Shown here: piece by piece, positions 27,881-36,144 of the stretch
Position numbering within the stretch: position 1 is the stretch's first letter
Layout of the letters: every line of letters starts with the position of its first letter
NCBI RefSeq assembly: GCF_031344075.1
Contig: NZ_JAVJAN010000003.1
Coordinates: 1-64,000, forward strand
Source: Clostridium aquiflavi
GTDB taxonomy: Bacteria; Bacillota; Clostridia; Clostridiales; Clostridiaceae
Direction: 5' to 3'
DNA: 64,000 nt
Notes under the pieces: generated by a model
The model's database searches: none
Seen by the model: the letters and a program-made list of their open reading frames with translations, nothing else
Told to the model about the DNA's origin: nothing
Program-made: the position numbers and the translations under genes

Positions 27881-27944
27881 AGCTATAAGTCAAGAAAATA
27901 TGTTATAATTTGGTATGTATTACATAAAAATAGGAGTACTAAAT

Positions 27945-28490
27945 ATGAAGATTCAAAAACAAGTTAAAATTATAAATAAGGAAGAATTGCAAGTTTATGA
28001 AAAGAATATACGAAGCAATGCTGAATTAACAATTAATAAATTAAAATTAATGATTAATCAGAATACAGGTTTAGAGATATTATTTAAATTAAAATTTAAG
28101 AAATGTGGATATGAACCGTTATTTGGATATGAACTAAATATAATTGAACAGCTTAATCAAATGTTTACTTATATCGTTTCTCTAAAAGCATTGTATATTT
28201 TATTAGAAAAATACAAAAATAAAGAGTTTGTAGTTAACTTTGGAACTCAAGGAGGATATGATATTATAAGCGATGATGAAACAATAATATGTGAATGTTT
28301 TGCTTCCACGAATCCAATGAGTAATTGTAAAATTAAAAAAGATTTAGAAAGGCTAAAAGCAGATAAGATTGCTTTAAAAAAATATGAATTTTTCTATTCG
28401 CTAGAAGCTAATGAAACAACATTAGAAAATTTGAGAAATAACTATCCTGATATAGATATAATAAGAATTAATAATGTTAGTATAATATAA
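27945..28490 (+). CDS. Hypothetical protein with restriction-endonuclease-like motif
   Basis: 181 aa. No family was recognised. The middle part is predicted helical; the C-terminal part reads VVNFGTQGGYDIISDDETIICECFA, then KKYEFFYSL, which looks like a PD-(D/E)xK-type beta-D-beta-E core, but without the expected lysine (ECF in place of ExK). Nuclease activity is thus doubtful. ATG 27945 is preferred because GGAG (27932-27935) fits it; the frame opens earlier at 27915. It lies just after the chimeric fragment. Confidence 0.5.
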   Translation: MKIQKQVKIINKEELQVYEKNIRSNAELTINKLKLMINQNTGLEILFKLKFKKCGYEPLFGYELNIIEQLNQMFTYIVSLKALYILLEKYKNKEFVVNFGTQGGYDIISDDETIICECFASTNPMSNCKIKKDLERLKADKIALKKYEFFYSLEANETTLENLRNNYPDIDIIRINNVSII

Positions 28491-28522
28491 TATATATTAA
28501 ATAGGATGTCGGAGGGAACAAT

Positions 28523-28897
28523 ATGGAATTTAGTCAAGAATAAATATTAGAAGCAAAAACTGATTTATTAAAATCTGAAATAAGAAAATCATCAGAAAAA
28601 ATAAATCAAGTTTTGGCAAATGATTTTATTGAGTTTTCTAGTTAAGGTAAAGAATATTATTACAAGAATGGTGATGTATTTCAAGATGAAATGGATAATA
28701 TTCAATTTAATTGGGAAATTGTAAACTTTAGAATAAAAGAGCTATCATCTGATTGCATATTATCAATGTATAAATTAATTAAGCATAATGAGATTGATGA
28801 AAATAAAAAATATTCACTACGTAGATCTATATGGAAATATACTAATGGAAAGTAGAAAATGTTTTTTCATCAAGGAACTATAACATCTAAATTTTAA
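28523..28897 (+). pseudogene. DUF4440/SnoaL-like gene with three premature stops
   Basis: From ATG 28523 (GGAGGG upstream) one frame can be followed for 124 codons to TAA 28895, broken by stops at 28541, 28643 and 28853. Between them it reads ILEAKTDLLKSEIRKSSEKI, NQVLANDFIEFSS and KKYSLRRSIWKY, then FHQGTITSKF, the DUF4440 pattern. All three breaks are point-type nonsense changes without frameshift. Confidence 0.75.
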
Positions 28898-29051
28898 AAT
28901 AGACTTTAATTAAAAGTGTTGTTAGATAAGAATGTGAATATAGATATTTGTATTATATATTTAATTATACAAATATATACAATTTTAGTATAATAATAAC
29001 ATAAAATTAAGATAGAGATTATGTATATTAGGTATATGTGGAGGTGAATTT

Positions 29052-29585
29052 ATGAGTAATGTTATATATAGAAAAGTAACATTAGAAGAATGTCAGTGTA
29101 TAAATGAAATGAACCCATCTCAATATATAGGAAAAGCGTGGAGAGAAGTAGATGGAAAACGTCAGTTAGTAGAAATAAATTACCAAGATTGCAACTGGCC
29201 GAATGGTTATGAATATCACATTAGCCATTTAAAAGAAACTATTTTAAATAAGGGAAGTGCAATTGGTGCTTTTAATAGGAATAATAAATTATTAGGATTT
29301 GCAACAATTAATCGTCAGTTCTTCGGTGAAAGGCATAATTATGTTTTATTAGACCAATTGTTTGTAACATTAGAATGTAGAAATAAAGGAATAGGCAAAA
29401 AGTTATTTATACTTTCGGCAAATGTAGCAAGAGAATGGAACGCAGATAAAATTTATATTTGTGCTGGTTCAGCTGAGGAAACAATTGCATTTTACTTTGC
29501 AATAGGATGTACAGAGGCAGAAGAAATAAATAAAGAACTATACGAAAATGACACAAGAGATTTTCAATTGGAATTCTCCTTATAA
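29052..29585 (+). CDS. GNAT family N-acetyltransferase
   Basis: 177 aa with the GNAT acetyl-CoA motif RNKGIGKKLFILSA preceded by the strand YVLLDQLFVT. The region IYICAGSAEETIAFYFAIGC is the usual C-terminal part. The substrate is unknown. ATG 29052 follows GGAGGTG. It is a lone gene in the accessory region with its own AT-rich leader. Confidence 0.85.
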   Translation: MSNVIYRKVTLEECQCINEMNPSQYIGKAWREVDGKRQLVEINYQDCNWPNGYEYHISHLKETILNKGSAIGAFNRNNKLLGFATINRQFFGERHNYVLLDQLFVTLECRNKGIGKKLFILSANVAREWNADKIYICAGSAEETIAFYFAIGCTEAEEINKELYENDTRDFQLEFSL

Positions 29586-29642
29586 ACTTTTTGTTATAAA
29601 CATAATCTTCTTAGCATTAGATAAAGTTTGTTTAATATGGAG

Positions 29643-29686
29643 TATTTACAAAACATGATATAGTTAACTTATAAATGGTAATTTTA
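29643..29686 (+). repeat. Shared promoter-like module, copy 2
   Basis: Diverged copy of the block at 23346 (TATTTACAAAACATGATATA at the left, TAAATGGTAATTTTA at the right), 36 bases before the next gene. Confidence 0.5.
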
Positions 29687-29721
29687 TATAATGGTTATTA
29701 TTAAATTGGGGGAGGATTCAT

Positions 29722-30237
29722 ATGACATTAAGAAAGGAACTTAAAGTACCAAGTATAGACGAAAAATTATTATCAAAGACAATAGAATTAATAGAATATA
29801 TTTCTAGAAAATTAGAATTAGAAAAGTGGAGCGTTGAAGATGATAAGGTTTTATTTGAGAGCGAAGCTGTAGCAAAAGATATAGAAGAGAAAAAATCACA
29901 ATTAAAAGATTTGACAAAACGTAAAATTAATATTTTGGAGTTTGATAATTATGAATGTGCTTGTAGTATTGAGGAAGTCGCTATAGATTTTTTAATGCCA
30001 GAAGCACCATATGTATCAGAGATAACTGAAGAGCAGTTAGCTGAGTTAATACAAGAATTTTCTACTTTTGAACAAATAACTGTTAATCATGAAAATTATT
30101 ACCTAAGATTATTGGAAAAAAGTTTTGGACTTAATGATATTAGTGATTACATTTTTTGGCCAAACGTTAAAGGTATGTCTCTTGATGCGGAACCAATAGA
30201 AATTGCTAGGAAGATTATTGAAGATTCTAAGAAGTAA
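29722..30237 (+). CDS. Hypothetical protein
   Basis: 171 aa, acidic, without signal peptide or membrane segment. No family was recognised. The N-terminal third is a charged helical stretch (SIDEKLLSKTIELIEYISRK, then EEKKSQLKDLTKRK); the centre has a CACS motif and a hydrophobic FLMPEAPYV. GGGGGAGG precedes the ATG. It shares a promoter module with the genes at 23406 and 30624. Confidence 0.6.
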   Translation: MTLRKELKVPSIDEKLLSKTIELIEYISRKLELEKWSVEDDKVLFESEAVAKDIEEKKSQLKDLTKRKINILEFDNYECACSIEEVAIDFLMPEAPYVSEITEEQLAELIQEFSTFEQITVNHENYYLRLLEKSFGLNDISDYIFWPNVKGMSLDAEPIEIARKIIEDSKK

Positions 30238-30535
30238 TATTTATTGATAGCACTAAATTTAACATATTTTAACAAGTGATTTCATATACTAAATTTACCC
30301 TCACCACCACCCCTAAAATATCTTTTCTTTTATCATTTTCTCTGTTTTGCAAACCAAGATTGTATAATAAAAAAAGTTGATAATGCAAAGGAGCAGAGCT
30401 TTGGGGTAGATTGACATTATTAATTTTTTATAAGGTTTTTTCTTTAGGCAAAACAATACTTAAGGCTTGTACTATGATTAAGAAGTTAATTTCACCAATT
30501 CTTAAATTTTTAATAAATAGTATCAATATTACTAT
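30238..30535. other. Intergenic with a C-rich patch
   Basis: About 300 bases without a gene. A CCCTCACCACCACCCC stretch near 30298-30313 stands out from the AT-rich background. No hairpin terminator or RNA was recognised. Confidence 0.35.
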
Positions 30536-30584
30536 ATTTACAAAATATGATATAATTTATTGAAAGATAAATAGTAATTTATGT
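30536..30584 (+). repeat. Shared promoter-like module, copy 3
   Basis: Close copy of the block at 23346 (about 42 of 48 bases), with TATAAT inside, upstream of the gene at 30624. Confidence 0.6.
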
Positions 30585-30623
30585 TGTAGATAAATTTACA
30601 TTAAATATTTAGGAGAAATTATT

Positions 30624-31265
30624 GTGAGAATAGAGAAAATTAGAGTAATACAACTAAAGAATGAGTATATTAAAACATTTGAGGGTCAAGATAAGCTTCA
30701 AAATATAGTAGAGAATATTATAAACTGTTATGAAAAAGTTGAATATAGTGAAGATGATTTCAGAATATCTGACATTGCAATGGAAGCTTATTATCATGAT
30801 TTATATTTGGATGAAAATTCGAAAAACCAAAAAATCTTTCGGGATTTATTTTTAGGACTTAAAGATTTTAAGTATACTTACTCAAGGTGGGAATCTGAGA
30901 TGAAAATAAAGAATCCTACAAAAGAACAAATTGCAAAACATATAATAGATACCTGGTTTTATGAAATTAGTCCTGATGATACTGAAGAAATTGAAAATAT
31001 AGATCAAAGCCAGGCGTATGTTTTTCATGAAGATGTTGATTTAAAATGCATTCCAGCAGATAGAGTAAAGGAAATAATAGTAGATTTTGATAAAGAAAAT
31101 ATAATAAATACAGCTAATAAGTTAAAAAAAGAATTGAACTCATGTGGGATTTTTGTAGAGAAATTTGATGAGGATGATAGGAAACTGATTGATGATATTA
31201 TGAAAATATTTGAAAAATCAGTTGAAGAAAACACAGATATATTATATATAATAAATTATTTATAG
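30624..31265 (+). CDS. Hypothetical protein
   Basis: 213 aa, strongly acidic and mostly helical, with no signal or membrane segment and no family recognised. GTG 30624 is used, with AGGAGA (30611-30616) in front. Features are a YSEDDFRISDIAMEAYYHDLY stretch and a C-terminal helix FEKSVEENTDILYIINYL. It shares a promoter module with two other accessory genes. Function unknown. Confidence 0.6.
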   Translation: MRIEKIRVIQLKNEYIKTFEGQDKLQNIVENIINCYEKVEYSEDDFRISDIAMEAYYHDLYLDENSKNQKIFRDLFLGLKDFKYTYSRWESEMKIKNPTKEQIAKHIIDTWFYEISPDDTEEIENIDQSQAYVFHEDVDLKCIPADRVKEIIVDFDKENIINTANKLKKELNSCGIFVEKFDEDDRKLIDDIMKIFEKSVEENTDILYIINYL

Positions 31266-31299
31266 TATTTTAATTTACATAAAAAATATATAGAAAAAC

Positions 31300-31370
31300 A
31301 TTGCAATTTCCTACTGCTACTGGAAAGCTAAAGTATTACCGATAAGGCTTACTAATTCATTAATATCCAT
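31300..31370 (-). pseudogene. YvrJ-like gene remnant
   Basis: On the minus strand AGGAG precedes ATG 31370, which reads MDINELVSLIGNT, then after one frameshift FPVAVGN. This matches the opening of the short YvrJ family proteins (LVSLIxNxGFPVAV). The rest is absent. YvrJ genes often lie near DUF1659 genes, so this may come from the same lost operon as the fragment at 23196. Confidence 0.45.
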
Positions 31371-31451
31371 TTTAAGATCATCTCCTACATATAATATATG
31401 GACTTAGAGATAATATTTCATCTATGTGTGAAAGTAAGATTTATAAAAGAG

Positions 31452-31617
31452 ATAAAAATGAAAAAGTTGAGAGCTAGAGGTAGTTGAGAATTAAGAGTGG
31501 ATAGTGGAAAGGATTGGAGAAAATTCCTTTGGGGAATTTTTGAAAATATATTTTTTAGAAAAGATGAGATTTTCAACTATAACCTTCAATTCTCATCTCT
31601 CAAATTTTCACTAAAAA
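31452..31617. repeat. Long imperfect hairpin, transposase-free
   Basis: The apex AAAATTCC-tttg-GGGAATTTTT is at 31522-31542. Outward, AAAGTTGAGAG and TTGAGAATT on the left face AATTCTCA and CTCTCAAATTTT on the right, with mismatches and bulges. The total is about 165 bases. It is probably a decayed non-autonomous mobile hairpin. 31618-31779 is AT-rich leader. Confidence 0.55.
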
Positions 31618-31779
31618 CATGGTATAGTATGTTTTTTATTAAGTTTATAAAATAAATAATATAGGTTATAATTGAAGTAATAACGAATTTATTAAAAAGT
31701 GTTATATGGTAGTATGATATTTGTATAAAAAGAATTTTTTGCAACGAATAATTATATTATGAATGTGAGGTTTTTTAAG

Positions 31780-32007
31780 ATGGTGAAATTAAATAATAAA
31801 GAAAGAATAAGTGAGTTTGTATCATTTTGTATAGAAAATTTTAAAATTAAACATTCTATGTCTGGAAAAGATGTTGCTAATTTATTTAAAGCAAGTGGTG
31901 CACTTGGATTTATAATAAATGGATATGATATGCTTCATACTCAAGGAAAAGAATATATATTAGAAGAGATAGAGATATTTTTAAGAAATAGGGGGTATGA
32001 GCTGTGA
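31780..32007 (+). CDS. DUF3791 domain protein
   Basis: 75 aa. ISEFVSFCIENFKIKHSMSG followed by VANLFKASGALGFIINGYDM is the DUF3791 pattern. These small proteins are nearly always encoded beside DUF3990 proteins, as here. A role as antitoxin is inferred from small size, first position and 4-base overlap (GTGA) with the next gene. ATG 31780 is chosen since GAGGT lies about 10 bases upstream; the frame opens at 31759. Confidence 0.75.
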   Translation: MVKLNNKERISEFVSFCIENFKIKHSMSGKDVANLFKASGALGFIINGYDMLHTQGKEYILEEIEIFLRNRGYEL

Positions 32008-32489
32008 TTTTATATCATGGTAGTAATGTAGTTGTTACTGATCCTAAAATAATAAAAGCTAATAGAACTTTAGATTTTGGAAATGGATTTTATACTACAA
32101 CTAGTAAAGAACAGGCATGTAAATGGGCAAGTATTAAGAAAAATAGAGAAAACTCAGAATATGGTATATTAAATATTTATGAGATTGACGATAAAGTATT
32201 AGAAAGTAAAATTCTAAAAATTAAGAGATTTAATGAAGCTTGTGAGGAATGGTTAAATTTTGTTATTGATAATAGATTGAATTTAAAATATAGACATGAA
32301 TTTGATATAGTAGAAGGACAAGTAGCAGATGATAGAGTTTATGTTTGTTTAAATGCTTTTGAAAATAGATTTATGGATATGGAATCTGCAATAAGAGAAC
32401 TTAGAACTTATAAGTTAGCAGATCAAATATCTTTTCATACAGAAGAAGCAATTAATTCATTAAAGTTTATTGGAAAAGAGGAGGTATAG
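32004..32489 (+). CDS. DUF3990 protein, ADP-ribosyltransferase-like
   Basis: 161 aa, GTG start overlapping the upstream stop. LYHGSN at the N-terminus, LDFGNGFYTTTSKEQACKWA and a downstream acidic region fit the H-Y-(E) layout of the ART fold, to which DUF3990 has been linked. By that logic it could transfer ADP-ribose from NAD to a target, acting as a toxin held by its neighbours. No target can be named, and activity is inferred, not shown. Confidence 0.75.
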   Translation: MILYHGSNVVVTDPKIIKANRTLDFGNGFYTTTSKEQACKWASIKKNRENSEYGILNIYEIDDKVLESKILKIKRFNEACEEWLNFVIDNRLNLKYRHEFDIVEGQVADDRVYVCLNAFENRFMDMESAIRELRTYKLADQISFHTEEAINSLKFIGKEEV

Positions 32490-32490
32490 T

Positions 32491-32733
32491 ATGTCTTTAC
32501 CTGAAATTACTCAAGAAAATGTACATGTATTTATTCCTTTTAAGGTTGCAAAAGTTACAGGTATGATCATTGAAACAGAACATAATAGCTTGGAAGATGC
32601 TTTAATGGAAGTATATAATTCCAAGGTTTACTCTGACTTAGAGAATGAAGAAACTAAGCTTTGGCATGAAGGTGCTACTTATATATATGAAAGCTTAAAA
32701 GAAGAAAAACAAAATAAATCTTTATTTAATTAG
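32491..32733 (+). CDS. Small acidic third protein of the DUF3990 cassette
   Basis: 80 aa, beginning MSLPEITQENVHVFIPFKVAK. ATG 32491 is preferred: GAGGAGG sits upstream and it starts 1 base after the previous stop. The C-terminal half (SKVYSDLENEETKLWHEGAT) resembles short proteins that accompany DUF3791/DUF3990 pairs. It may be a second antitoxin or a target mimic. The stop lies within the left arm of the terminator. Confidence 0.65.
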   Translation: MSLPEITQENVHVFIPFKVAKVTGMIIETEHNSLEDALMEVYNSKVYSDLENEETKLWHEGATYIYESLKEEKQNKSLFN

Positions 32734-32758
32734 TTTATTAAATAAAGATTTATTTTTT
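32712..32758 (+). terminator. Terminator of the DUF3990 cassette
   Basis: A perfect 18-bp stem, AAATAAATCTTTATTTAA (32712-32729) with its complement (32738-32755), is followed by T-rich sequence. It insulates the cassette from the polymerase gene. Confidence 0.85.
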
Positions 32759-32761
32759 TAC

Positions 32762-32789
32762 TTTACAATAGAACTAATGTTCGTATAAA
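32762..32789 (+). promoter_or_regulatory. LexA-controlled promoter of the Y-family polymerase
   Basis: TTTACA (32762-32767), 16 bases, TATAAA (32784-32789). The spacer contains GAAC-TAAT-GTTC (32771-32782), a perfect Gram-positive LexA/DinR box. This placement would block RNA polymerase until SOS induction. Confidence 0.85.
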
Positions 32790-32830
32790 ATTATAGTGAA
32801 GTAAGAATACATTTAGGGAGTGTAGATATA

Positions 32831-34054
32831 TTGGGTAGAAGTGATAAATTAATTTTTCATATAGATGTTAATTCTGCATATCTTTCTTGGACAGCACTTA
32901 AACTTTTAAATGAAGGTAGCAATATAGACATAAGAAAAATACCATCAGCTATAGGTGGGGATGAGGAAAAACGTCATGGTGTTGTTTTAGCAGCATCAAT
33001 ACCAGCCAAGAAGCTAGGAGTAAAGACAGGTGAGAGTTTATATGAAGCTAAAAAGAAATGTCCTAATTTAGTTATATATCCGCCAGATCATAGTTGGTAC
33101 TTTAAACTTAGCAATGAAATGGTAAAAATATTAAAGGAGTATTCTCCTAAGATAGAAAGATATAGTATTGATGAATGTTTTATGGACTGTACTCATTATA
33201 AAGGTAATTATAATATGATGTCTGTAAATATCAAAAACAGGATAAGTTCAGAGCTTGGGTTTAACTGTAATATAGGAATATCAACAAATAAATTATTAGC
33301 TAAGATGGCAAGTGACTTTAAACCTAAGAATTCAATACACACTTTATTTAAAAATGAAATTAAACAAAAAATGTGGCCACTTCCAGTTGGAGAATTATTT
33401 ATGGTTGGTAAATCTACTAAATTGAAATTAGCTAAATTAAATATTAAGACAATAGGAGAACTAGCTAATTTAGATGTTAATTTTTTAATTGAAAAAATGC
33501 ATTCACATGGAAAACTTATATATGAATATGCTAATGGAATAGATAATTCTGAGTTAGTTGAATCAGAATCTTTAAAAATAAAAGGAATAGGAAATTCTAC
33601 GACTCTTTCTAAGGATGTTGATAATACTGAAGAAGCTTTGAAAATCCTACTTTCTCTTACAGAAAATGTTTCAAGAAGGCTTAGAGAAAGTAAAAATTTA
33701 TGTTCTATTATTACTGTAAGCATAAAAACTAATAATTTTATATTATATTCTCATCAAAAGGTTTTAAGTAACTATACAGATAATACTATGGAAATTTTTA
33801 AAGGAATAAAAAAAGCTTTTTATGAATGTTATAAAGGAGAAAAAATACGTTTATTAGGAGTTAGACTTACTAAATTGTGTGATAATAAGTATTATCAGCC
33901 TAGTCTTTTTGATTTTAAAAATAATGAAAAACAGAAGAGTCTAGATATTACAATGGATATGATAAGAAAAAAATATGGTAAGGAGTCTATAGTTAGATCT
34001 GAATTATTAAATTCGTCTGCAATAAATTTAAAAGATGATATAAATAAATACTGA
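32831..34054 (+). CDS. dinB: Y-family DNA polymerase (Pol IV/DinB type)
   Basis: 407 aa translesion polymerase. FHIDVNSAYLSW holds the first catalytic Asp, and YSIDECFMDCT the second acidic pair. RKIPSAIGGDEEKRHGVVLA belongs to the fingers; the thumb and little-finger domains follow. Start TTG 32831, with GGAG about 10 bases upstream. The LexA box in the promoter predicts SOS induction. A piece of this promoter is duplicated at 27759. It sits at the right end of the tRNA-Trp-bounded region. Confidence 0.92.
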   Translation: MGRSDKLIFHIDVNSAYLSWTALKLLNEGSNIDIRKIPSAIGGDEEKRHGVVLAASIPAKKLGVKTGESLYEAKKKCPNLVIYPPDHSWYFKLSNEMVKILKEYSPKIERYSIDECFMDCTHYKGNYNMMSVNIKNRISSELGFNCNIGISTNKLLAKMASDFKPKNSIHTLFKNEIKQKMWPLPVGELFMVGKSTKLKLAKLNIKTIGELANLDVNFLIEKMHSHGKLIYEYANGIDNSELVESESLKIKGIGNSTTLSKDVDNTEEALKILLSLTENVSRRLRESKNLCSIITVSIKTNNFILYSHQKVLSNYTDNTMEIFKGIKKAFYECYKGEKIRLLGVRLTKLCDNKYYQPSLFDFKNNEKQKSLDITMDMIRKKYGKESIVRSELLNSSAINLKDDINKY

Positions 34055-34239
34055 TTAAATAAAAATATAAACTAATTATGTTATGAATAAATTTAATATA
34101 ATTAGATAAGATAATGTTTTATTATTAGTTAAAAGTTGAAAATTATATTTTATGTATTTTATCTTAGAATTTTAAATTTAATAAGTATAAAAAAAGAAGA
34201 TAAGTTTAATTTTACTATTAAGTTATTTTTTAAATCTTG

Positions 34240-34268
34240 TTGACATAAATATGGTATTCATGTTAAAA
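34240..34268 (+). promoter_or_regulatory. Promoter of the second tRNA-Trp gene
   Basis: TTGACA (34240-34245), 17-base spacer, TTAAAA (34263-34268); or TAAAAT one base later. It differs from the copy 1 promoter, so the upstream regions of the two tRNA genes are not duplicates. Confidence 0.7.
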
Positions 34269-34281
34269 TTAAAAACGACTT

Positions 34282-34356
34282 AGGGGTATGGCTCAACGGT
34301 AGAGTAGTGGTCTCCAAAACCATTGGTTCTGGGTTCAAATCCTAGTGCCCCTGCCA
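34282..34356 (+). tRNA. tRNA-Trp (CCA anticodon), copy 2
   Basis: Identical to 21440-21514 over all 75 bases including the encoded CCA. The flanks differ on both sides. Confidence 0.97.
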
Positions 34357-34360
34357 TAAG

Positions 34361-34393
34361 AAAAAGCTAGAATATAAATTCTAGCTTTTTTTA
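34361..34393 (+). terminator. Terminator after tRNA-Trp copy 2
   Basis: AAAAAGCTAGAAT (34361-34373) pairs with ATTCTAGCTTTTT (34378-34390). Confidence 0.9.
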
Positions 34394-34410
34394 TATTTAA
34401 AATTAATACT

Positions 34411-34519
34411 CCGTTTTAAATGTGTGTTGATATATGCAATAGGTAAAGTGTCATTCCTAAGTTTAATTACTCGGCCCACTGTGCTTATGCACATATCAAC
34501 ACTGTGCTAAAACAGAGCC
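34411..34519. repeat. Palindromic dispersed repeat, copy B
   Basis: About 109 bases. GTTTTA, TGTGTTGATATATGC and AAAGTG on the left are mirrored by CACTGTGCTTATGC, ATATCAACAC and TAAAACAGAGCC on the right. Same family as copies A, C, D and E. Confidence 0.85.
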
Positions 34520-34530
34520 AAAATTAAATA

Positions 34531-34578
34531 AAAAAAGATATTGATATTAAGTGATTTTTTTAATATCAATATCTTTTA
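34531..34578 (-). terminator. Hairpin, probable minus-strand terminator
   Basis: AAAAGATATTGATATTAA (34533-34550) pairs perfectly with 34560-34577. The A run to its left gives a T run when read from the minus-strand gene at 34804. 34579-34803 is AT-rich with no gene seen. Confidence 0.65.
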
Positions 34579-34803
34579 AAAAGTAAATAATTAAATAGAT
34601 AATTTTTACTATTATATATAATAAGCAAAGTTGTATTTTAACTTAACCTTGAGGATTATCAAATAAAATTAAAAATAAGGGTAATTATTAAAATCTTATA
34701 TATTTAGGTTAAAATGAGAATATATTTATTTTATTATGGATAAGTTTAATTAATTTATACAACTTTACCTATGAATATATCAATAAAATGTGAATAGATT
34801 ATA

Positions 34804-35877
34804 TTAAGCTTTTCTCAATTCTTCTTCTAATTCAGTCATAAGTTCTTTAACAGACATCATTTTATCAATTCTACTTGCGTTTTCTCCACAGAAGATAAGT
34901 CCTTCATTAATGTTTCCATTAACAGCATTCATAAGTGCTTTACTTATGCAATAAGGTGTTGTTTTAGGATCACAAGGAGTTAAACAATTATAGCAACTAG
35001 TTATATTTTCTCTACCTGTTAAAGTCTTTTTTATGAAATCATTTTTTATAGCTCTGCCAGGCATTCCAACAGGACTTTTAACAATATCTATATCTTCTTT
35101 TGAACAATTAATATATGCATCTTTAAATTCTTGTGACGCATCGCATTCGTAAGTAGCAACAAATCGTGTAGCCATTTGGACACCATTAGCACCTAGTTTA
35201 AGATATTTAGCAATATCATAGCCGTCATAAACACCACCAGCTACTATTACAGGAATTTCCTTATTATATTTTTCACTATATTTTTTTGTTTCTTCAATTA
35301 TTTGAATTATAGTGTCATCAAAATTTATATTATCATTTTTTAGTTCTTCTTCTTTAAATCCTAAATGTCCACCTGCTTTAGGACCTTCTATAATAACTAA
35401 ATCTGGAGCTATATTATCATGTCTATCCCATAATTTTAAGATTACCTTTGCAGACTTTAATGATGAAACTATAGGTGCAAGTTTTACTTTTGAATCTTTT
35501 GCTATTTTAGGTAGCATAGTAGGTAAACCAGCACCAGATATTATTAAATCAATACCAGCATTAATAGCTGTTTTTACATATTCAGCATAGTTGCTGCTTG
35601 CAACCATTATATTAACTCCAATTATTCCATTAGGAGCATTCTTTTTAGCAGTTATTATATGTTCTTTTAATGCATTTAAATTTGAACCTAAAGCATCTTT
35701 ATTAAAATTAGAATCTTTATAGCCTAATTGAGCAGAAGAAATAATACCTATTCCTCCAGCATTAGCAACCGCTGATGCAAGCTTTGAAGCGGACACGCCT
35801 ATTCCCATTCCACCTTGTATTATTGGAAGGTTTGCTATTAAATTACTTATTTTAAGTGAATTAAATTTCATATTCAT
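34804..35877 (-). CDS. Nitronate monooxygenase / 2-nitropropane dioxygenase family protein
   Basis: 357 aa TIM-barrel flavoprotein. LPIIQGGMGIGVSASKLASA, GGIGIISSAQ, VIIEGPKAGGHLG and PVIVAGGVYDGYDIAKYLKL with GANGVQMATRF are the FMN-binding and phosphate-binding motifs of the NMO/FabK superfamily. The family oxidises nitronates, but FabK-type enoyl-ACP reductases share the fold; length and the cysteine-rich TSCYNCLTPCDPKTTPYC segment point to the NMO-like group. The start could be either ATG 35877 or the ATG two codons later. Confidence 0.85.
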   Translation of the reverse strand: MNMKFNSLKISNLIANLPIIQGGMGIGVSASKLASAVANAGGIGIISSAQLGYKDSNFNKDALGSNLNALKEHIITAKKNAPNGIIGVNIMVASSNYAEYVKTAINAGIDLIISGAGLPTMLPKIAKDSKVKLAPIVSSLKSAKVILKLWDRHDNIAPDLVIIEGPKAGGHLGFKEEELKNDNINFDDTIIQIIEETKKYSEKYNKEIPVIVAGGVYDGYDIAKYLKLGANGVQMATRFVATYECDASQEFKDAYINCSKEDIDIVKSPVGMPGRAIKNDFIKKTLTGRENITSCYNCLTPCDPKTTPYCISKALMNAVNGNINEGLIFCGENASRIDKMMSVKELMTELEEELRKA

Positions 35878-36144
35878 TTATCCTTTCAAACAAATTTGAT
35901 TGTTAAACATTTTGATTATCAAAGTATTTATTATATTATAATTTAAAAGTTATATATTAACAACCCTTAAATATTAGATTATAGTGTAATAATAAATTTA
36001 TTTTGTATTATATTCTATAAGTACATTTAATTACCAAGAATATATATATCTATATTGGATAATATAATAGTGTAGCCAGGAAGAGTTAAATAAAATTTAA
36101 ATTTTCCTGATTATATAAATACCAATAGCCGAGGAGGGATTGTT

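Noticed and set aside
21440..34356. A complete prophage or ICE between the tRNA-Trp genes
   Set aside because: Only an integrase tail was found; there are no capsid, relaxase, conjugation or replication genes.
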